NCBI RefSeq assembly: GCF_022376445.1
Contig: NW_025955372.1
Span: forward strand, 1 to 34,296
Source of the DNA: Fomitopsis serialis
Lineage: Eukaryota > Basidiomycota > Agaricomycetes > Polyporales > Fomitopsidaceae
DNA: 34,296 nucleotides
Direction: 5' to 3'
This document shows, in pieces, positions 14,772-26,068 of this stretch. Within the stretch, counting starts at the first letter, position 1, and every line of letters starts with the position of its first letter. Position numbers and translations under genes: made by a program. A model generated the notes under the pieces. The model had not been told where the DNA came from. It worked only from the letters and a program-made list of their open reading frames with translations, and ran no database searches.

Positions 14772-16757
14772 ATGGTCACCCTCTCCATCGCCACCGCGAG
14801 GGGCGCACCGTGTCCCTCCCGCTACTTCCCCCACTCCGGCTACCTTGGCCTCACCCCCGTCAGAGTCGAAGGCAGTACGTCCAGCCCTCCTCCTCCCGCT
14901 CACCCTTGACAGACTTGCGCCCAGTCGTGCGCACAAAGCTAGACGAGGACCGGAGACCACTCCTCGCCAAGGCCATCTCCATCTCGGTCCGCTGCTATGA
15001 GGCCCGCGTCAGTCGCTCGCGCGGGACCGTCCACACAACCCTCCTTGTCGACCACACCGAGGTTCTCTGGACGAAACAGCCCAACGCAGAATGGGACGAG
15101 GTCGGCGACCTTGAGCTTCCATTCAGGATCACGCTTCCCAAGAGCACGGCCGGGCTGAGCACCGCCAACTTCCAGGTCTACCGCACGTTCTGGCGCGTCG
15201 AGGCAAGTGAGTGTTGCCGCCCATCCATCTGCCACTCCCGCTTTGTTAATATCACACATCCCTGCCAATATCATTGTTTTCGTGACGCCGCGTGCTGACT
15301 TCACTATGACAGTGATTGACCACATCCCCATCACCGGTGTTGGTCACCGGCTGCTCCGCTACTTTGACCTGGCTCTCATCCGGTACGACGTCCCTTCGTA
15401 TTCCCTCTCCACGCCGTACGCGTCTTCCACATCCCCGTACCTCCACACCAGTAAGCCACGAGCGCCCGTCGTGCGCTACAACGTCTCGACGCCTGACCAT
15501 CCGATCGGGCCGAACGACATCATCTTCGCCGCGGTTACCGTCCAACCGCTCGATCCCGGAGTTTCCGTCCGTAGCGCGGTCCTCACGGTAGAACGTCGGA
15601 TTGACCTTCTAAGCACACTCACCGCTTCTTCGTCGCCCCCAGCAACGCCTGCAGTGGGTCCTTACCACGCTGATGACCTTCCCACACCGAGCTCCAGTAC
15701 CTCCAATTTGTCTCCTACTCCACATGACCACGAACCGAACGGCGACCTGGCGTCGTCCAGCCAGATTACGCTCGAATCCCTGTCCTCTGGTCGCCCCCTT
15801 CTTTCACCGTCGTCCCCTTCCCCGCACACACCATCCACTGCCGGTTTCAGTCCTCACCCCGACACGTCTGCCAGGACAATCACGTCCAATGTCATCACAA
15901 CCGAGTACACTGACTTCGCACGCGACCGCCTCGGTACGTTCTGCAAGACCACGACACTGCAGTGGCCCGCGTCGCGTCCTCACAGCAGATGGGCGATTGG
16001 CGAGACGATGTACACTTCACGCGCGTCGGTGCGTTTCTTTGTTCGCGCCTCGCTACGCGTCGTCGGCCCCGGAGGCTCTGACGTGCTGGAGCTCGAACCG
16101 CGCGAGATTGCGATCGCAGCGACCAGTGAGGCCGAGCGACGGCTGGCGCTTGCCAAGTACGCTGCGCAGCGTGAGGCAGCTGGTGGGGGTAGGAGCAAGA
16201 GCAAGAGCCCCTGGCGCTCCAGGCGCGAGCCCGACGAGGAACGTGTTCAAGCAGAGCTGGCCGTGCAGGGACAGGCGAAGACGTACCCCGGAGCGGTGTC
16301 GGACGTCCGCGATCACGAGAGGCATCGGCATTTTCAGAGGGAGAAGGGCGCGTCCAGAGGGACGAAACGGCCGCATACATCCGCTGGCCCGCGGGACAAG
16401 TCGAGCTTCGCGATGTACAGCGCGAGGGAAGAGCCTAGTGTGGGCGACTCGACGTCGAGCGGAGAGTCGCGCGACCATCGCCAGGTGCGCTCGCATGGGC
16501 ACGAGCGCAAGGGCTCACGAGGCCACACCGCCGTCAAGCAGGAGTCGGGCCTCGGGGAGAGCGCGCTGTTCTTCGGGAGGGAGAAGGAGAGGGAGCGTGT
16601 GGTGAAGACAAGGGAGCAAAACACGCCGCCGCAGCCTCCTCATGTCCGCGCCTGGGAAGAGGAGCTCGCGCGGATCGAGGCGAAGTCGCGCAGGAATAGC
16701 TCCTTGCTGAACTTCTGGGGCTTCGGGAGGAAGAAGGAGATCGTGCAGCGCGGCTAG
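14772..16757 (+). CDS. Alpha-arrestin-like (arrestin-related trafficking) protein
   Basis: Three exons (14772-14874, 14913-15206 and 15313-16757) give 613 residues without a frame break. The first half has arrestin-N character: beta-strand segments such as RPVVRTKLDEDRRPLLAKAI, ISISVRCYEARV, EVLWTKQPNAEWDEVGDLEL, LPFRITLPKSTAGLSTANFQ and VYRTFWRVEAMIDHIPITGVG, the WxVxA-like strand being typical. A second beta-rich part starts around PVVRYNVSTPDHPIGPNDII and continues to a strand near ASVRFFVRASLRVVG. The C-terminal third is a charged, Ser/Arg/Glu-rich tail. Fungal alpha-arrestins recruit the Rsp5-type ubiquitin ligase to plasma-membrane transporters for endocytosis. That role is inferred. 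I do not see a PPxY motif, so ligase binding may be indirect or use a variant site. Confidence 0.75.
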
Positions 16758-19700
16758 GTGACGAGACCTAGCTGGTTCATCTCTCCACACACCGTCGCGT
16801 CCAACGACGCGGCCTCATACTTGCGCTCGACCCCGCCCACTCACTGCTCTGCAGTGGTCGCACAACGTGTCCGCGGGGTCCACGCCACTCCGCTCTCAGC
16901 AGGCGGTAAGTCTCTGGCGTAGCAGTCGACTGCAAGCTTGCAACGCGGTTCACCAGGAAACTTACCCAAGCTAGACCGACCAACGCTACCGGTCGCATGT
17001 CAATGTCTGCCTTTCGCACCTGTCTATTAGTTATCATCCGAATTCGCTGTATTTGTTGCACCTGCACTGCTTGGTACTTGCTCTATATTATTGCCCTGCT
17101 TCACGTACTAGACTCTGCATCACCTCACGCATACCAGACTCCAGTAGCTAGCCCATAATACTCTGCATGGGACCGACTCACTATACACGCCCGGACAAGC
17201 ATGCCTCACGCATACGGATACCTCATGACATCCTCATTTCTGTACGAGTTTCGTCCCGGCTAATGCGCTCCATGGCGCTGCTTCTGTCACGCCTTCTGTA
17301 TCTATCACCGTGTCTTCTCCCGTAGTCGTAATGCACCATCGATAATATTTGCTTGGGGCGCCGGAACCAAGGCGGAACGCCATCAGCGAAGTCGAAGTCG
17401 CTATGCCACTGTCGCGGTAGCGCTACTTGGCGCTACCCGCCAGTGCTTCTCGTCGAGGCCTCCCGTAGAGAGGCGCCGCGCCTTCGCAACTCCCTGGTAT
17501 ACGCGCCCCCATCTGATTGTCGCCGCAGCTGCGGTGCGACTGCCAGTGGGTGCTCGCCGCTCGGAAGACGGCCGGACATGCGTCGCGCGCGGTCATGGAT
17601 CCTGACGGTGCGAATCAAAGCTCCGGTGTTGTCGTCTCCTTCCATTCATCATTCGATGCATTCGATGTGTCAGTCGTGCTCGCGAGAACCTATACGCTGA
17701 CGCCCATCCCTATAGGCTCAGATCGAACACTTGCAGAACACGGCGGTTGGGCAGAAGACTCGCCCGAGTACATGCGAAGACTCGAACGTACCCAACTTCT
17801 GTCAAGGCGAAAGTGCACTTCCGAACCAGGCGTGCTGGTACAGTGCAACTGCGTTTGAGCCTCTTCGTCCTCGATGCTGGATGCCGTCGAATGGGATGTG
17901 ACCATGAGACGGGGACTACAACGGAGGGCAGGTTCCCTATGCAACTTGTACTCACGGCGAAACCGCCGTCATGCCCAGGGTAAGATGCTGTAAGGTGGCT
18001 CGCTGCAGAGCTAATTTGACTTGTCAGTACGTCAAGTACTCCAACATACGGTGGATATCGCCGCATCCTCACAACCTAACTAGGACTGTCGATGTACGTG
18101 CATGTCAGTCTGCTGTGGCTTCGCATGAATCGGGTGCATAGCCGGATCCACGCTGTTACATCACACCTTCCCCACCATCCCAGCCTATCATCTGGCCACC
18201 GGTAGCAAGGCTACAGACTCCCTTAGACTTCCTCAAAATCCCGCCGGAGAGGGAGCGCGCTGACTAGGCTGGCGACGGTCTGCATGCGCGCGGTCCCCGA
18301 GGTACGAAAATAGTCTCCACGGCACATGACCGAGCAGCACGTCGAGCTCACCAGAATACAGTTCTTCACCCACCTCGATGCTCGAGGCAAGCATGCTTTC
18401 GCACAGATCGTAATCGCTGACCAATCCGAGAGTTTATCAATGCTTGTTGCAATTCTTCCCGAATTTCGACAGCCACATAACGCACGCGGCAAAGTTCGCT
18501 GAGTGGGAACTTCGTCGTTCAGACTACACGGCCACCGAATAAACCACGGGCAAATCGTTGGCGACGCCGCCTGTGGGAAACGTGCACGCCGGTCTATGAG
18601 CGGGGCACGCCGCGACTGCAGTCCGCACACGTTTGGGAGCGCACAGGCCGCCTGTAAACCCCATCAAATTCCCTTTTATGGACACATCAGGTGACCTTTC
18701 GCTCGAGCATTCCAAGTCCACTTCATCCTTGGGCAGGGTGAATGGTCCCGTCTACTGGCTCCCCTGCTCAGTCTCCACGGGGTTGAGAACTATGTTCCGA
18801 CACCCCTTGATAAGTTATCACATATGCCAGAAAGGATGATGGCACATAAGGCACGTCAGACAGTGTGCATCACAAAAGCCCCCATAAGGAGTTTGCTATT
18901 CTTATGTATTTGTGCTAGACAACCACTAATGCCGCTTTGGTGCAGCGGTTGTGATGCGCAGGGGAGCGCACGGGTGCACGCGTTCGAGCCCTAGTTTGAT
19001 CAAATTTTCGCATTTTTAGCCCTATGGCACGACTTCGCCGCCCACTTTAACCGCTTTGAGATTGCTCTGACACTTTATGACTCAGCCTCACGTGCACAGC
19101 ACCGTTGTCGCCGCACGAGTGCGATCCGCGCCATGCCTGTGTGCTCCCAAACATGCGCCGCGCACAATTTGTGTATTCAACGTCCATACAGCAATTACGC
19201 GCCGACCATAATCCCACCAACGAATTGCCTGCAGGCGGATTCGTGCCCGTGTACCTGAAGCCTGCTGCCGGCGGTATGGTGGTGGAAATCAGAAACGGCG
19301 TACCCGCCTTCTTGTCCTCGAATGCCGAGGCAAGAAGTCGCATACTCGGTGGACAAGACAACGTGTCGGTGCGTGACGAAGTGCTGTTCGTTGTACTACC
19401 GTCTTCTTGTGTTATGCGTGACCCTCGGACCATCAAACGTGCTCCTGCCGCATTGCAGAGGAAGACGGTAGATGGCTGCTATGCGTCGTCTTCCAGTTCC
19501 GAGCCTGTTTTTCGTCACATCTCAGAAGACATCGATGTTGAAAAACGTCATGCGCGGCCGCGCTGAAGCTGCTACACCGTCTTCTGGCTCTACTTCTCGC
19601 TGCTTCACGCCTTCTACACCGCATCTGGCTCTCTTCTCCCGCAGCATGGCCCGCGTACGTCCCTAGTAAGGCATCATTTCTACAAGCCCCGTGACTGTAC

Positions 19701-21152
19701 TAATTCCCCGAACGCTTCCCACCAGTACGCACTGATTCCCAGTGGCGCATTTCGACCGTACTACGATGCACCTTCGATAGCGTGTACTATGATCCCTCGA
19801 ACGGCGCGAGCCGTGGATCGTATGACCCGTCCCGGTGCCTCCGTTCTCTTCACGGACAAAGCGATGGTGTCCGCGCATGAATTCCGGATAAAGAACATCG
19901 ACTCTCCGTTGCCCCGGACCGTTGGGGGCCAAGGACAGGCGCCCATAAACCTCTCGGTCCCGAGAGATCCAAATCTACGAAGGCGGAACGCGACGGCCCG
20001 CGAGCGCACATACCACAACGAAGCTAACCCTGGTTCAGCCCCGCCCAGATCATTGTGCCGCTGTCTCAAGGCTGCCTTCGACAGATGGCCAGCCTTTGTC
20101 CGGCTCAAGAATCCCACTGTCCTATTGGACTTCCATGCACAGGCTTTGCAAGTACTTCTCAATCTCCGCTTGGTGCAGGGTTGTACATGCTCCTCGTCAC
20201 TGATCGCCGCCCATACTACAGCGCCAACAATAGCGAATGCGTAGTGGAAGGGCACCGTACGACCGGGCGATGTCACACCTGACATTTCCGAATTATCCCG
20301 CGATTGAATGGGCCAAACCCCCGAGTCCGGTGACAGCCCATCAGCACCGCGTCGAATGCACGTCATGGTACGGGGATCGCATCTGCCAAAGTCTTTCTGA
20401 GTTTGACATTGACAAAATGAATACAAGAACTCGTCCGCTTCCCCTGCGCGAGGAATGATGAATACAGCTTCGCTTTTCCACTCGAAGTCATTTTGGGGAT
20501 AAAGGCCGAGCAGCGTCCCGACGGTAGTGAGTGACGTAGTCCTTGTGGTTCTAGACGGCACGTATGTATAAGTGTGTGACCTATCTCCTGTCGCTTTGTG
20601 GAATAAAGTTCGCCGTCTCACATTATGAACCCGTTGACCAGATGTCCGGTGATGAACAATGTACAGAAGGGCAAGATAGCTAGCTGTCTGTATCGACATC
20701 GGAGGTGTACGCAAGAACACCATTCATTCCGACCATACCTCAAAAGGTTTCATCTCTATCTGTCGAAGCTGTCGAAGGTAAACGATACCCAAGACAAAGA
20801 CAAGAGCACCAAAGGGGATGAAATTTCGCCAACGTGACATCTGTACGATTGGTCTCCATCTCATGTATGCAGACGAGATTGTGAACTTGGCCTCTTGTAG
20901 TGCGCAAAGTCGCCAACGGAACCAGACATACAGCCTTCTGCACATCCAGCCTGAGAATTGGCTGACTCCGAGTTGAAATAATTTGATTCAAGAACGACCA
21001 AGCGACCTCCTATCGAGGTTCTAGTCTCGGAGAGACGTCGCACAATAGGTCAGCACTACCGCCTGACCCGCACAGTCCAACTCACGGCCGCATGTTGCAG
21101 TTACGAGTATTCGGAAGGCTGTCAACTCCCCCAAGGAGGACAGCCTTGACCG
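16758..21152. other. 4.4 kb gene-poor block
   Basis: No exon chain matching a known family was found between the stops of the arrestin-like gene and SHQ1, both of which point into it. It contains a Pol III-type element (18931-19017). Around 19105-19566 there is a plus-strand open stretch of about 150 codons whose first codon is TTG rather than ATG, followed by an imperfect direct repeat near 19574 and 19616. A minus-strand open stretch of up to 320 codons spans 20723-19761, with one hydrophobic segment (HYAFAIVGAVVWAAI). I cannot assign either. They may be remnants, unrecognised lineage-specific genes, or chance. Confidence 0.45.
18931..19017 (+). ncRNA. tRNA-like Pol III element (possible SINE head)
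   Basis: It has an A-box match TGGTGCAGCGG at 18938-18948, a B-box match GTTCGAGCC at 18982-18990 at tRNA-like spacing, and downstream T runs (TTTT near 19003, TTTTT near 19012) that would serve as Pol III terminators. A perfect hairpin TGCGC-loop-GCGCA lies between the boxes. The 5' GCCGCTT does not pair with anything suitable at the 3' end and the T-stem is not formed, so it is not a functional tRNA. A tRNA-derived short interspersed element or a decayed tRNA is the best reading. Confidence 0.4.
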
Positions 21153-22869
21153 CTACAAAGGCGCGGGGAGCATGCGCTCAATCTCGTCTTCAGACTCATC
21201 ATCGCTATCGGGCTCCCTCCTCATCGCCTCCTGGGCCGACGCCTCCAGCTCGTCAAGGCCCCGACCGATCATGCTCTTCTCCATCTTCAGCGACTTCACT
21301 GTTGCAGCTAGGTCATGTAGCGTTTCATCACTAAATTCAACCATTCAGCGCACGCTGACGATCCGACGCGCATGGAGGCTGCGCACCTTGCGTATGCTAG
21401 TGTCCAGACGCAGAAATCGTCCAGCCATACCTTGCTGTATATGTAATACACCTCGTGGTGGTCGAGGATATGCTTCATCTCGAGGAGACATCTTGCGATG
21501 ACCCGCTTGCCTTGTCCGAGGAGCGCCGCGACGTCAGCGCGACACTTCTCCGCCAGTACCCAGGAGCGGTAAAGTGGGAAAGCGAAGACACGACGGTAGG
21601 AAGCCGAGAATGTCGCCGAGAGCTCCTCCGCAGAAAATTTGTCTGGATCTGGGGGTGGCGGTTCCGCAGAGTAGGGCGCCGGATCGAGCGCGGAAAAGGC
21701 TGGTGTGAGGACACTGAGTGTCCAGGCGCTCTCAGGTGTCGGGTCGTGCTGCGTGGTGCGGCAGTCGTATGCATAAGAGAGCAAGAGTGTGAGAAGGGTG
21801 AGATAGAGATCGTGCGTCTGCTGTGGCGTCGCAAGATCTGGCGGCAATGTCAACCGGCGAAAAAAAGAGGACATTGTTCCGATGTACACGTACATTCTTT
21901 CCGAGGGAGACGGAGCATCGTTGCATTCTCTTCCTCGCTGTAATGGAAGCCCTCCGTAGAATCTGTATGTGGATTCTGCCAGTGGAGAAGCTCCTGAATG
22001 TATTCGTCCTCGACATAATCTGCCCTGCCCAGTCACAGCTCGTCAGCCACGTCACTTGGTCACGCGATATCAGGTTGCATACATGTAGTATTCTTCATCC
22101 CATTTCTCATCCTCGTGCTTGAGACGCCGCTTCCGGCGTTCGCTCGGTGGACATGTCTCTGCATCGGCGCCGATTTCGTTGACCTCGTTCTCGGTATGCG
22201 TGACATGTCTGAAATATCCAGAGTGCATGTCCAAGAAGCCATACCGGTACTCCGGCGTTGTTTTCAGCTGAGGGAGAGGCTGAGGGACTTCCTGTGGCAG
22301 CTGCCAATCATTCTCCGCAGCTGGATTGCATCGTGTCTGAGCATAGCTCTCGTGGTACAAATTAAGTTTTGGCCTCACCTCGCAGGATTTCTTGCTGTTC
22401 TAATGTCAACCGCTGCGTCCGTCGAGCCAGCTCCTCGTCAGCGTCCTCTTCGTTCGCAGCTGTGTCCTCGGAGGATAGCACCTCGATCACGGGCTGTTGT
22501 GGCGGCTGTTCTGACGGACGTGGCGCAAGCAGTTTCGCGAGCAGGTCCAGGTCTTGGAAGTCCTGGCCCGGCGTTTCTTTTGTTAGGGTCACGGTCAGGT
22601 AACCCGAGCCTGCATCATACGATGCGGAGGCATCGTCGTCGCCCTTGAGAGGATGCGAGAAGTTCAAGCGAAGAAAATAAGGGTTCACGTGGACGCTGAA
22701 GAGTTTCTCATCAATGTTGATCTCAACGTCAGACGCCTACTTCGGAATACAGGGGGTCAGTGGCAGAGGTATAGATGCAACTGCGACGACATACCCGGAC
22801 AGACGGGCAGTACATTTTCACGACCACCTCAGTGTCGGTCTGACTGCAAGAGAAACGCGGCGTGATCAT
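21153..22869 (-). CDS. SHQ1: H/ACA snoRNP assembly factor Shq1
   Basis: Six exons (22869-22795, 22736-22379, 22320-22083, 22024-21894, 21837-21387 and 21330-21153) give 476 residues, all junctions GT-AG and in frame. Shq1 binds the pseudouridine synthase Cbf5/dyskerin before it joins H/ACA RNA, acting as an RNA mimic in box H/ACA RNP biogenesis. The N-terminal 100 residues form a CS/p23-like domain: TDTEVVVKMYCPSVR, DVEINIDEKLFSVHVNPYFL, then SGYLTVTLTKETPGQDFQDL. The Shq1-specific helical domain shows YRYGFLDMHSGYFRHV, TENEVNEIGADAETC, ERRKRRLKHEDEKWDEEYYM, YRRVFAFPLYRSWVLAEKC, LLEMKHILDHHEVYYIYSK and VWLDDFCVW. It ends in an acidic DSDDESEDEIE tail. It is transcribed divergently from the anthranilate synthase gene. 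Confidence 0.96.
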
Positions 22870-23223
22870 GACTGTATTATTGATGCGTGATGCAAAGTCG
22901 TCTCGAGCGACTTGTGTCTATCGAGAAGGATGAGACAGTGCCGCAAATGATGTTCAGTAAAATTGATTACTCACAGGAATATAGCCTTTCAATACAATGC
23001 AGACACCAACATACAGATGATGATTGCACGATATTCTCTGGCTGTGTTATGCAGGTGTTCGCTGTTGCAAGCAGAGGTGGCTGCAAGATCGGAAGTGGCT
23101 AGGATGATATGATCGTGTCTGTGACTCGAGATCTGGCTCGATCAAAATTGAGATCGCATGCTTATTTAAGATGCACTCATCCACTCGCGTATCAGCAGCT
23201 CCAACGACCCTTGCATATTCGCC
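22870..23223. promoter_or_regulatory. Divergent promoter SHQ1 / anthranilate synthase
   Basis: A 354 bp spacer between two start codons pointing away from each other. A TGACTC core at 23122-23127, about 100 bp before the anthranilate synthase ATG, matches the Gcn4/Cpc1 half of the TGACTCA site used in general amino-acid control. One six-base match is weak evidence. A full TGACTCA occurs at 23527-23533, but that lies inside the second intron. Confidence 0.45.
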
Positions 23224-25026
23224 ATGCCCGTCGACCCACAAGTGAGTGTGATTATTCCTATAACAAGCATACCTTTGAGCAACTCTACTTTCCGTAGAAA
23301 CTACCCGCCTACCCACCGCTAGCCGTCGTTGAGCAGATCATACTCAAGGAGAAGAGGGGAAACTGCGTTCCGGTCTATGTCGAGCTTCCTGGCGACCTCT
23401 TGACACCATGCGTTGCATACCTGAGAATAGCCAAGGATGCGAAATACAGCTTCATGCTCGAGTCGGTGGTCGCAGGAGGGCAGATTGCGCGGTACAGTTT
23501 CATCGGGGCAGGTGAGTACTGAGCATGACTCAGAGCTGTCCGGACAGTACAACTGAGCGAACACCACGCGAAGACCCATTCAAGGTGGTCAGGACAGGTC
23601 CGTATGAGGAGAACACGGGCGACCCCATGGCAGCCTTGCAGAAGGAGCTGAGCGTGTACCGATACGTCAAGCTCCCGGAGGTGCCCACATTCACGGGCGG
23701 CGCGATCGGCTACGTCGCGTACGACTGTATTCAGCACTTCGAGCCGAAGACGAGGCGGGAGCTGGACGACAACCTCCACATTCCCGAGGCTATCTTCATG
23801 CTCGTCGACACCCTCATCATCTACGACCACCTCTACCAAAGTATCAAGGTCGTCTCCCATGTGTTCAACCCCGGCACCACAGGCCCTGTGAACCTGTCCT
23901 TCGTCTACCAGACCGCAGTCGCGAAGGCACGAAGGCTGGCAAAGCTGGTGTTGTGCTCAGCGATTCCGGAGGTTCCACAGCCGCCTATCGTTCTCGGGAA
24001 CAGGGCGGTGTCGAATGTGGGGAAGGAGGGCTACGAACACTTCGTGACGAACCTGAAGGATCACATTGTAGCGGGCGATATCATACAGGCTGTACCATCA
24101 CAGCGACTTGCACGGCCGACGACCTTGCATCCGTTCAACGCCTACCGCCATCTCCGCAGGGTGAACCCGAGCCCGTACATGTTCTACTTGGACTGTGGCG
24201 AAGTGCAGTTGGTGGGGGCAAGTCCAGAGACGCTCTGCAAGGTGGAGAAGAACAAGGTGTACAACCATGCCATCGCAGGTACCGTCCGGAGAGGTCAGAC
24301 GCTTGAAGGTTGGTGTGTGCCCTGGTTCGTCGACGACAAGGCACTGATTAGCGGGACCTTCATAGAGGATGAGATGCTGGGGCAGCAACTGTTGTCTTCG
24401 GAGAAAGACCGCGCAGAACATATCATGCTGGTAGACCTTGCGCGGAACGACGTCAACCGTGTCTGCCAACCGAAGACTGTCAAAGTTGACCACCTCATGC
24501 GGCTGGAGAGGTTCAGCCATGTTACACATTTGACGTCGCAGGTGTCTGGTCAGCTTCGGGAAGGGAAAACAGGTACGGCGTTTCAGCGATGTGGAAACAG
24601 CACGATCTCATGCGTATCAGGTTCGACGCTTTCCGTTCCATTTTCCCCGCAGGCACGGTATCAGGTGCACCCAAGATCAAAGCTATTGAGCTCGTCTACG
24701 AGCTCGAGAAGGAGCGGCGCGGTGTATATGCAGGGGCAGTTGGGCGGTTTGACTTTTCAGAAGATGAGATGGATACCTGCATCGCGATACGAACCATGAC
24801 ATTCAAAGACGGTATCGCCTACCTGCAAGCAGGCGGCGGCATTGTCTATGACAGTGTTGAGGAAGATGAATATATCGAGACAATCAACAAGCTGAAGGGT
24901 AATGTCAGGGCACTGGAGAGGGCTGAACGTACGTTTTCGTAGTTGCTCCTCTTTCAGCGACGCTCACACATGTTGACAGAATATTGGTACGAAATCCAGA
25001 TGTCAGGCGCTGGCACCTCTGCGTAA
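23224..25026 (+). CDS. TRP2: Anthranilate synthase component I (one apparent frameshift)
   Basis: Six exons: 23224-23241, 23298-23511, 23574-24308, 24366-24572, 24621-24928 and 24980-25026. The sum is one base short of 510 codons; repaired length is 509 residues, matching fungal Trp2. It converts chorismate plus ammonia (from the glutaminase partner) to anthranilate, the first tryptophan-specific step. The N-terminal domain has FMLESV, the usual tryptophan feedback-site region, and the entry [15 protein letters not shown]. The chorismate-binding domain shows [78 protein letters not shown], and [18 protein letters not shown]. At the exon 4/5 junction the conserved KTRFDAF needs one more A before donor 24573; no alternative splice restores it. 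The intron 24309-24365 is 57 nt and stop-free, so it could be mistaken for coding. Confidence 0.95.
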
Positions 25027-25068
25027 ACCCAGAGATGACTACGATGAATATAAATTATGTATCCTATA
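25027..25068. terminator. Short convergent 3' region
   Basis: Only 42 bp separate the stop codons of the convergent anthranilate synthase and mitochondrial uS2 genes. Polyadenylation signals of each must lie within the other transcript unit. An A/T-rich patch (ATAAATTATG near 25048) could serve as an efficiency or positioning element in either direction. Confidence 0.4.
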
Positions 25069-26068
25069 TTAGATACGATGTGGATCCCATGCAGCCTCGC
25101 GCACTCTCTGTAACTTCACCTGTAACTTCACCGCACGCGCTGCTTGTCTCTCGAACTCCTCGCGACGCACTGCGACACCCTCGCGCCCGGCAATGCTCAG
25201 AATACCCGCCACCAGTTCCGCTGTCCTCGTGCTCTCGTCGTTCGCTGGTATAGGGTATGTTACTATCCGCGGGTCGACGTTCGAGTCCACAAGCGCAATT
25301 GTTGGGACATGATGGACCGTGCACTCCCGTATCGCGTGTAGGTTCGGGATTGGATTGAGGAAGATGACGAGGTCAGGGATGACTTGTTCGTCATGTACCG
25401 TCTGTAGGCCGAACATGTTCACTCTGTTCGTCAGTGTACCGGCTAGCCATTTCTCGCTGAGGTGGTACGCCCTCTCGCCGATGCGCTCTGCAGCCTTGCG
25501 CACAACCGGGCGGAGGTCTGCTCTCGTGCCCACAAAGACGACCATGCCGCCCCTCAGCGCGACTGCTCGTACGACTTGCGCGGCGCGGCGGAGGAGAGGC
25601 ACAGTGTGGTCGAGGTCGATAACGGTAATGCCTGCGCGTACACCGTACGCATAGGGCAGGAAGTTGGGGTTCATGAGGGACTGAGAATGACCCATCTGTG
25701 CGCCCGCGGCCAGGAGATGAGAGACGGTGAGGCCTTGGGGAGGGGTGGGTCGGTGCAGAGGGTGATGCGGTTGGAAGGTGTTTCCGCGGTTTTGAGTCGA
25801 ACCGTAATCCGAGTAGAAGGAGACTGGTAGAGATCAGCACAGAGCTCCGAGTCGACACACATAGACACTCACTCAGAGACTCGTATTCAGCGTTGCGGAG
25901 CTGGAGCTCTGTCCAGTCCTCCGGGGTCTCGGGGGGGAGCTGGCCCACGGGTGAGGGTGCAGACATGCAACGCCTGAAGTTGAGCTGGGCGGCCGTGGGC
26001 ACTGCAGCGGTCGCTCGCCAGCATCGTGCGGAGGCGGCGAGGCGTGCGCGGGCTTGGGAGAGAGACAT
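25069..26068 (-). CDS. MRP4: Mitochondrial small-subunit ribosomal protein uS2m
   Basis: Two exons (26068-25873 and 25823-25069; 49 nt intron) encode 316 residues. The first about 40 residues are rich in Arg, Ala and Ser with almost no acids, as in a mitochondrial targeting presequence. The uS2 fold follows: LTVSHLLAAGAQMGHSQSLM, NPNFLPYAYGVRAGITVIDL, DHTVPLLRRAAQVVRAVALR, GMVVFVGTRADLRPVVRKAA, a WLAGTLTN segment, PDLVIFLNP, and PTIALVDSNVDPRIVTYPIP. These are standard uS2 signatures (the WxGGTLTN and IVDTNxDP positions). The protein would sit on the head of the mitochondrial 37S subunit. It is divergent from the Ssb-type Hsp70 gene and convergent with anthranilate synthase. Confidence 0.95.

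Noticed and set aside
14201..15298. 365-codon plus-strand open stretch spanning the transporter and arrestin genes
   Set aside because: It runs antisense through several transporter exons, across the divergent promoter, and through the first arrestin intron. Only its last part overlaps true arrestin exon 2 in frame.
15673..16605. 310-codon alternate-frame stretch within arrestin exon 3
   Set aside because: Arg/Ser/Pro-rich translation of the wrong frame of a G/C-rich exon. The frame chosen continues from exons 1-2 and carries the arrestin-type strands.
18931..19000. Functional tRNA gene
   Set aside because: A and B boxes are present, but the acceptor stem and T stem do not pair and no anticodon stem-loop of normal geometry forms.
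23527..23533. Exact TGACTCA (Gcn4-type) site
   Set aside because: It lies inside the second intron of the anthranilate synthase gene rather than in the promoter, so it was not called as an operator.
24573..24586. A 14 nt intron that would restore the anthranilate synthase frame
   Set aside because: It is far below the minimum intron size and would add residues inside the conserved KTRFDAF segment.
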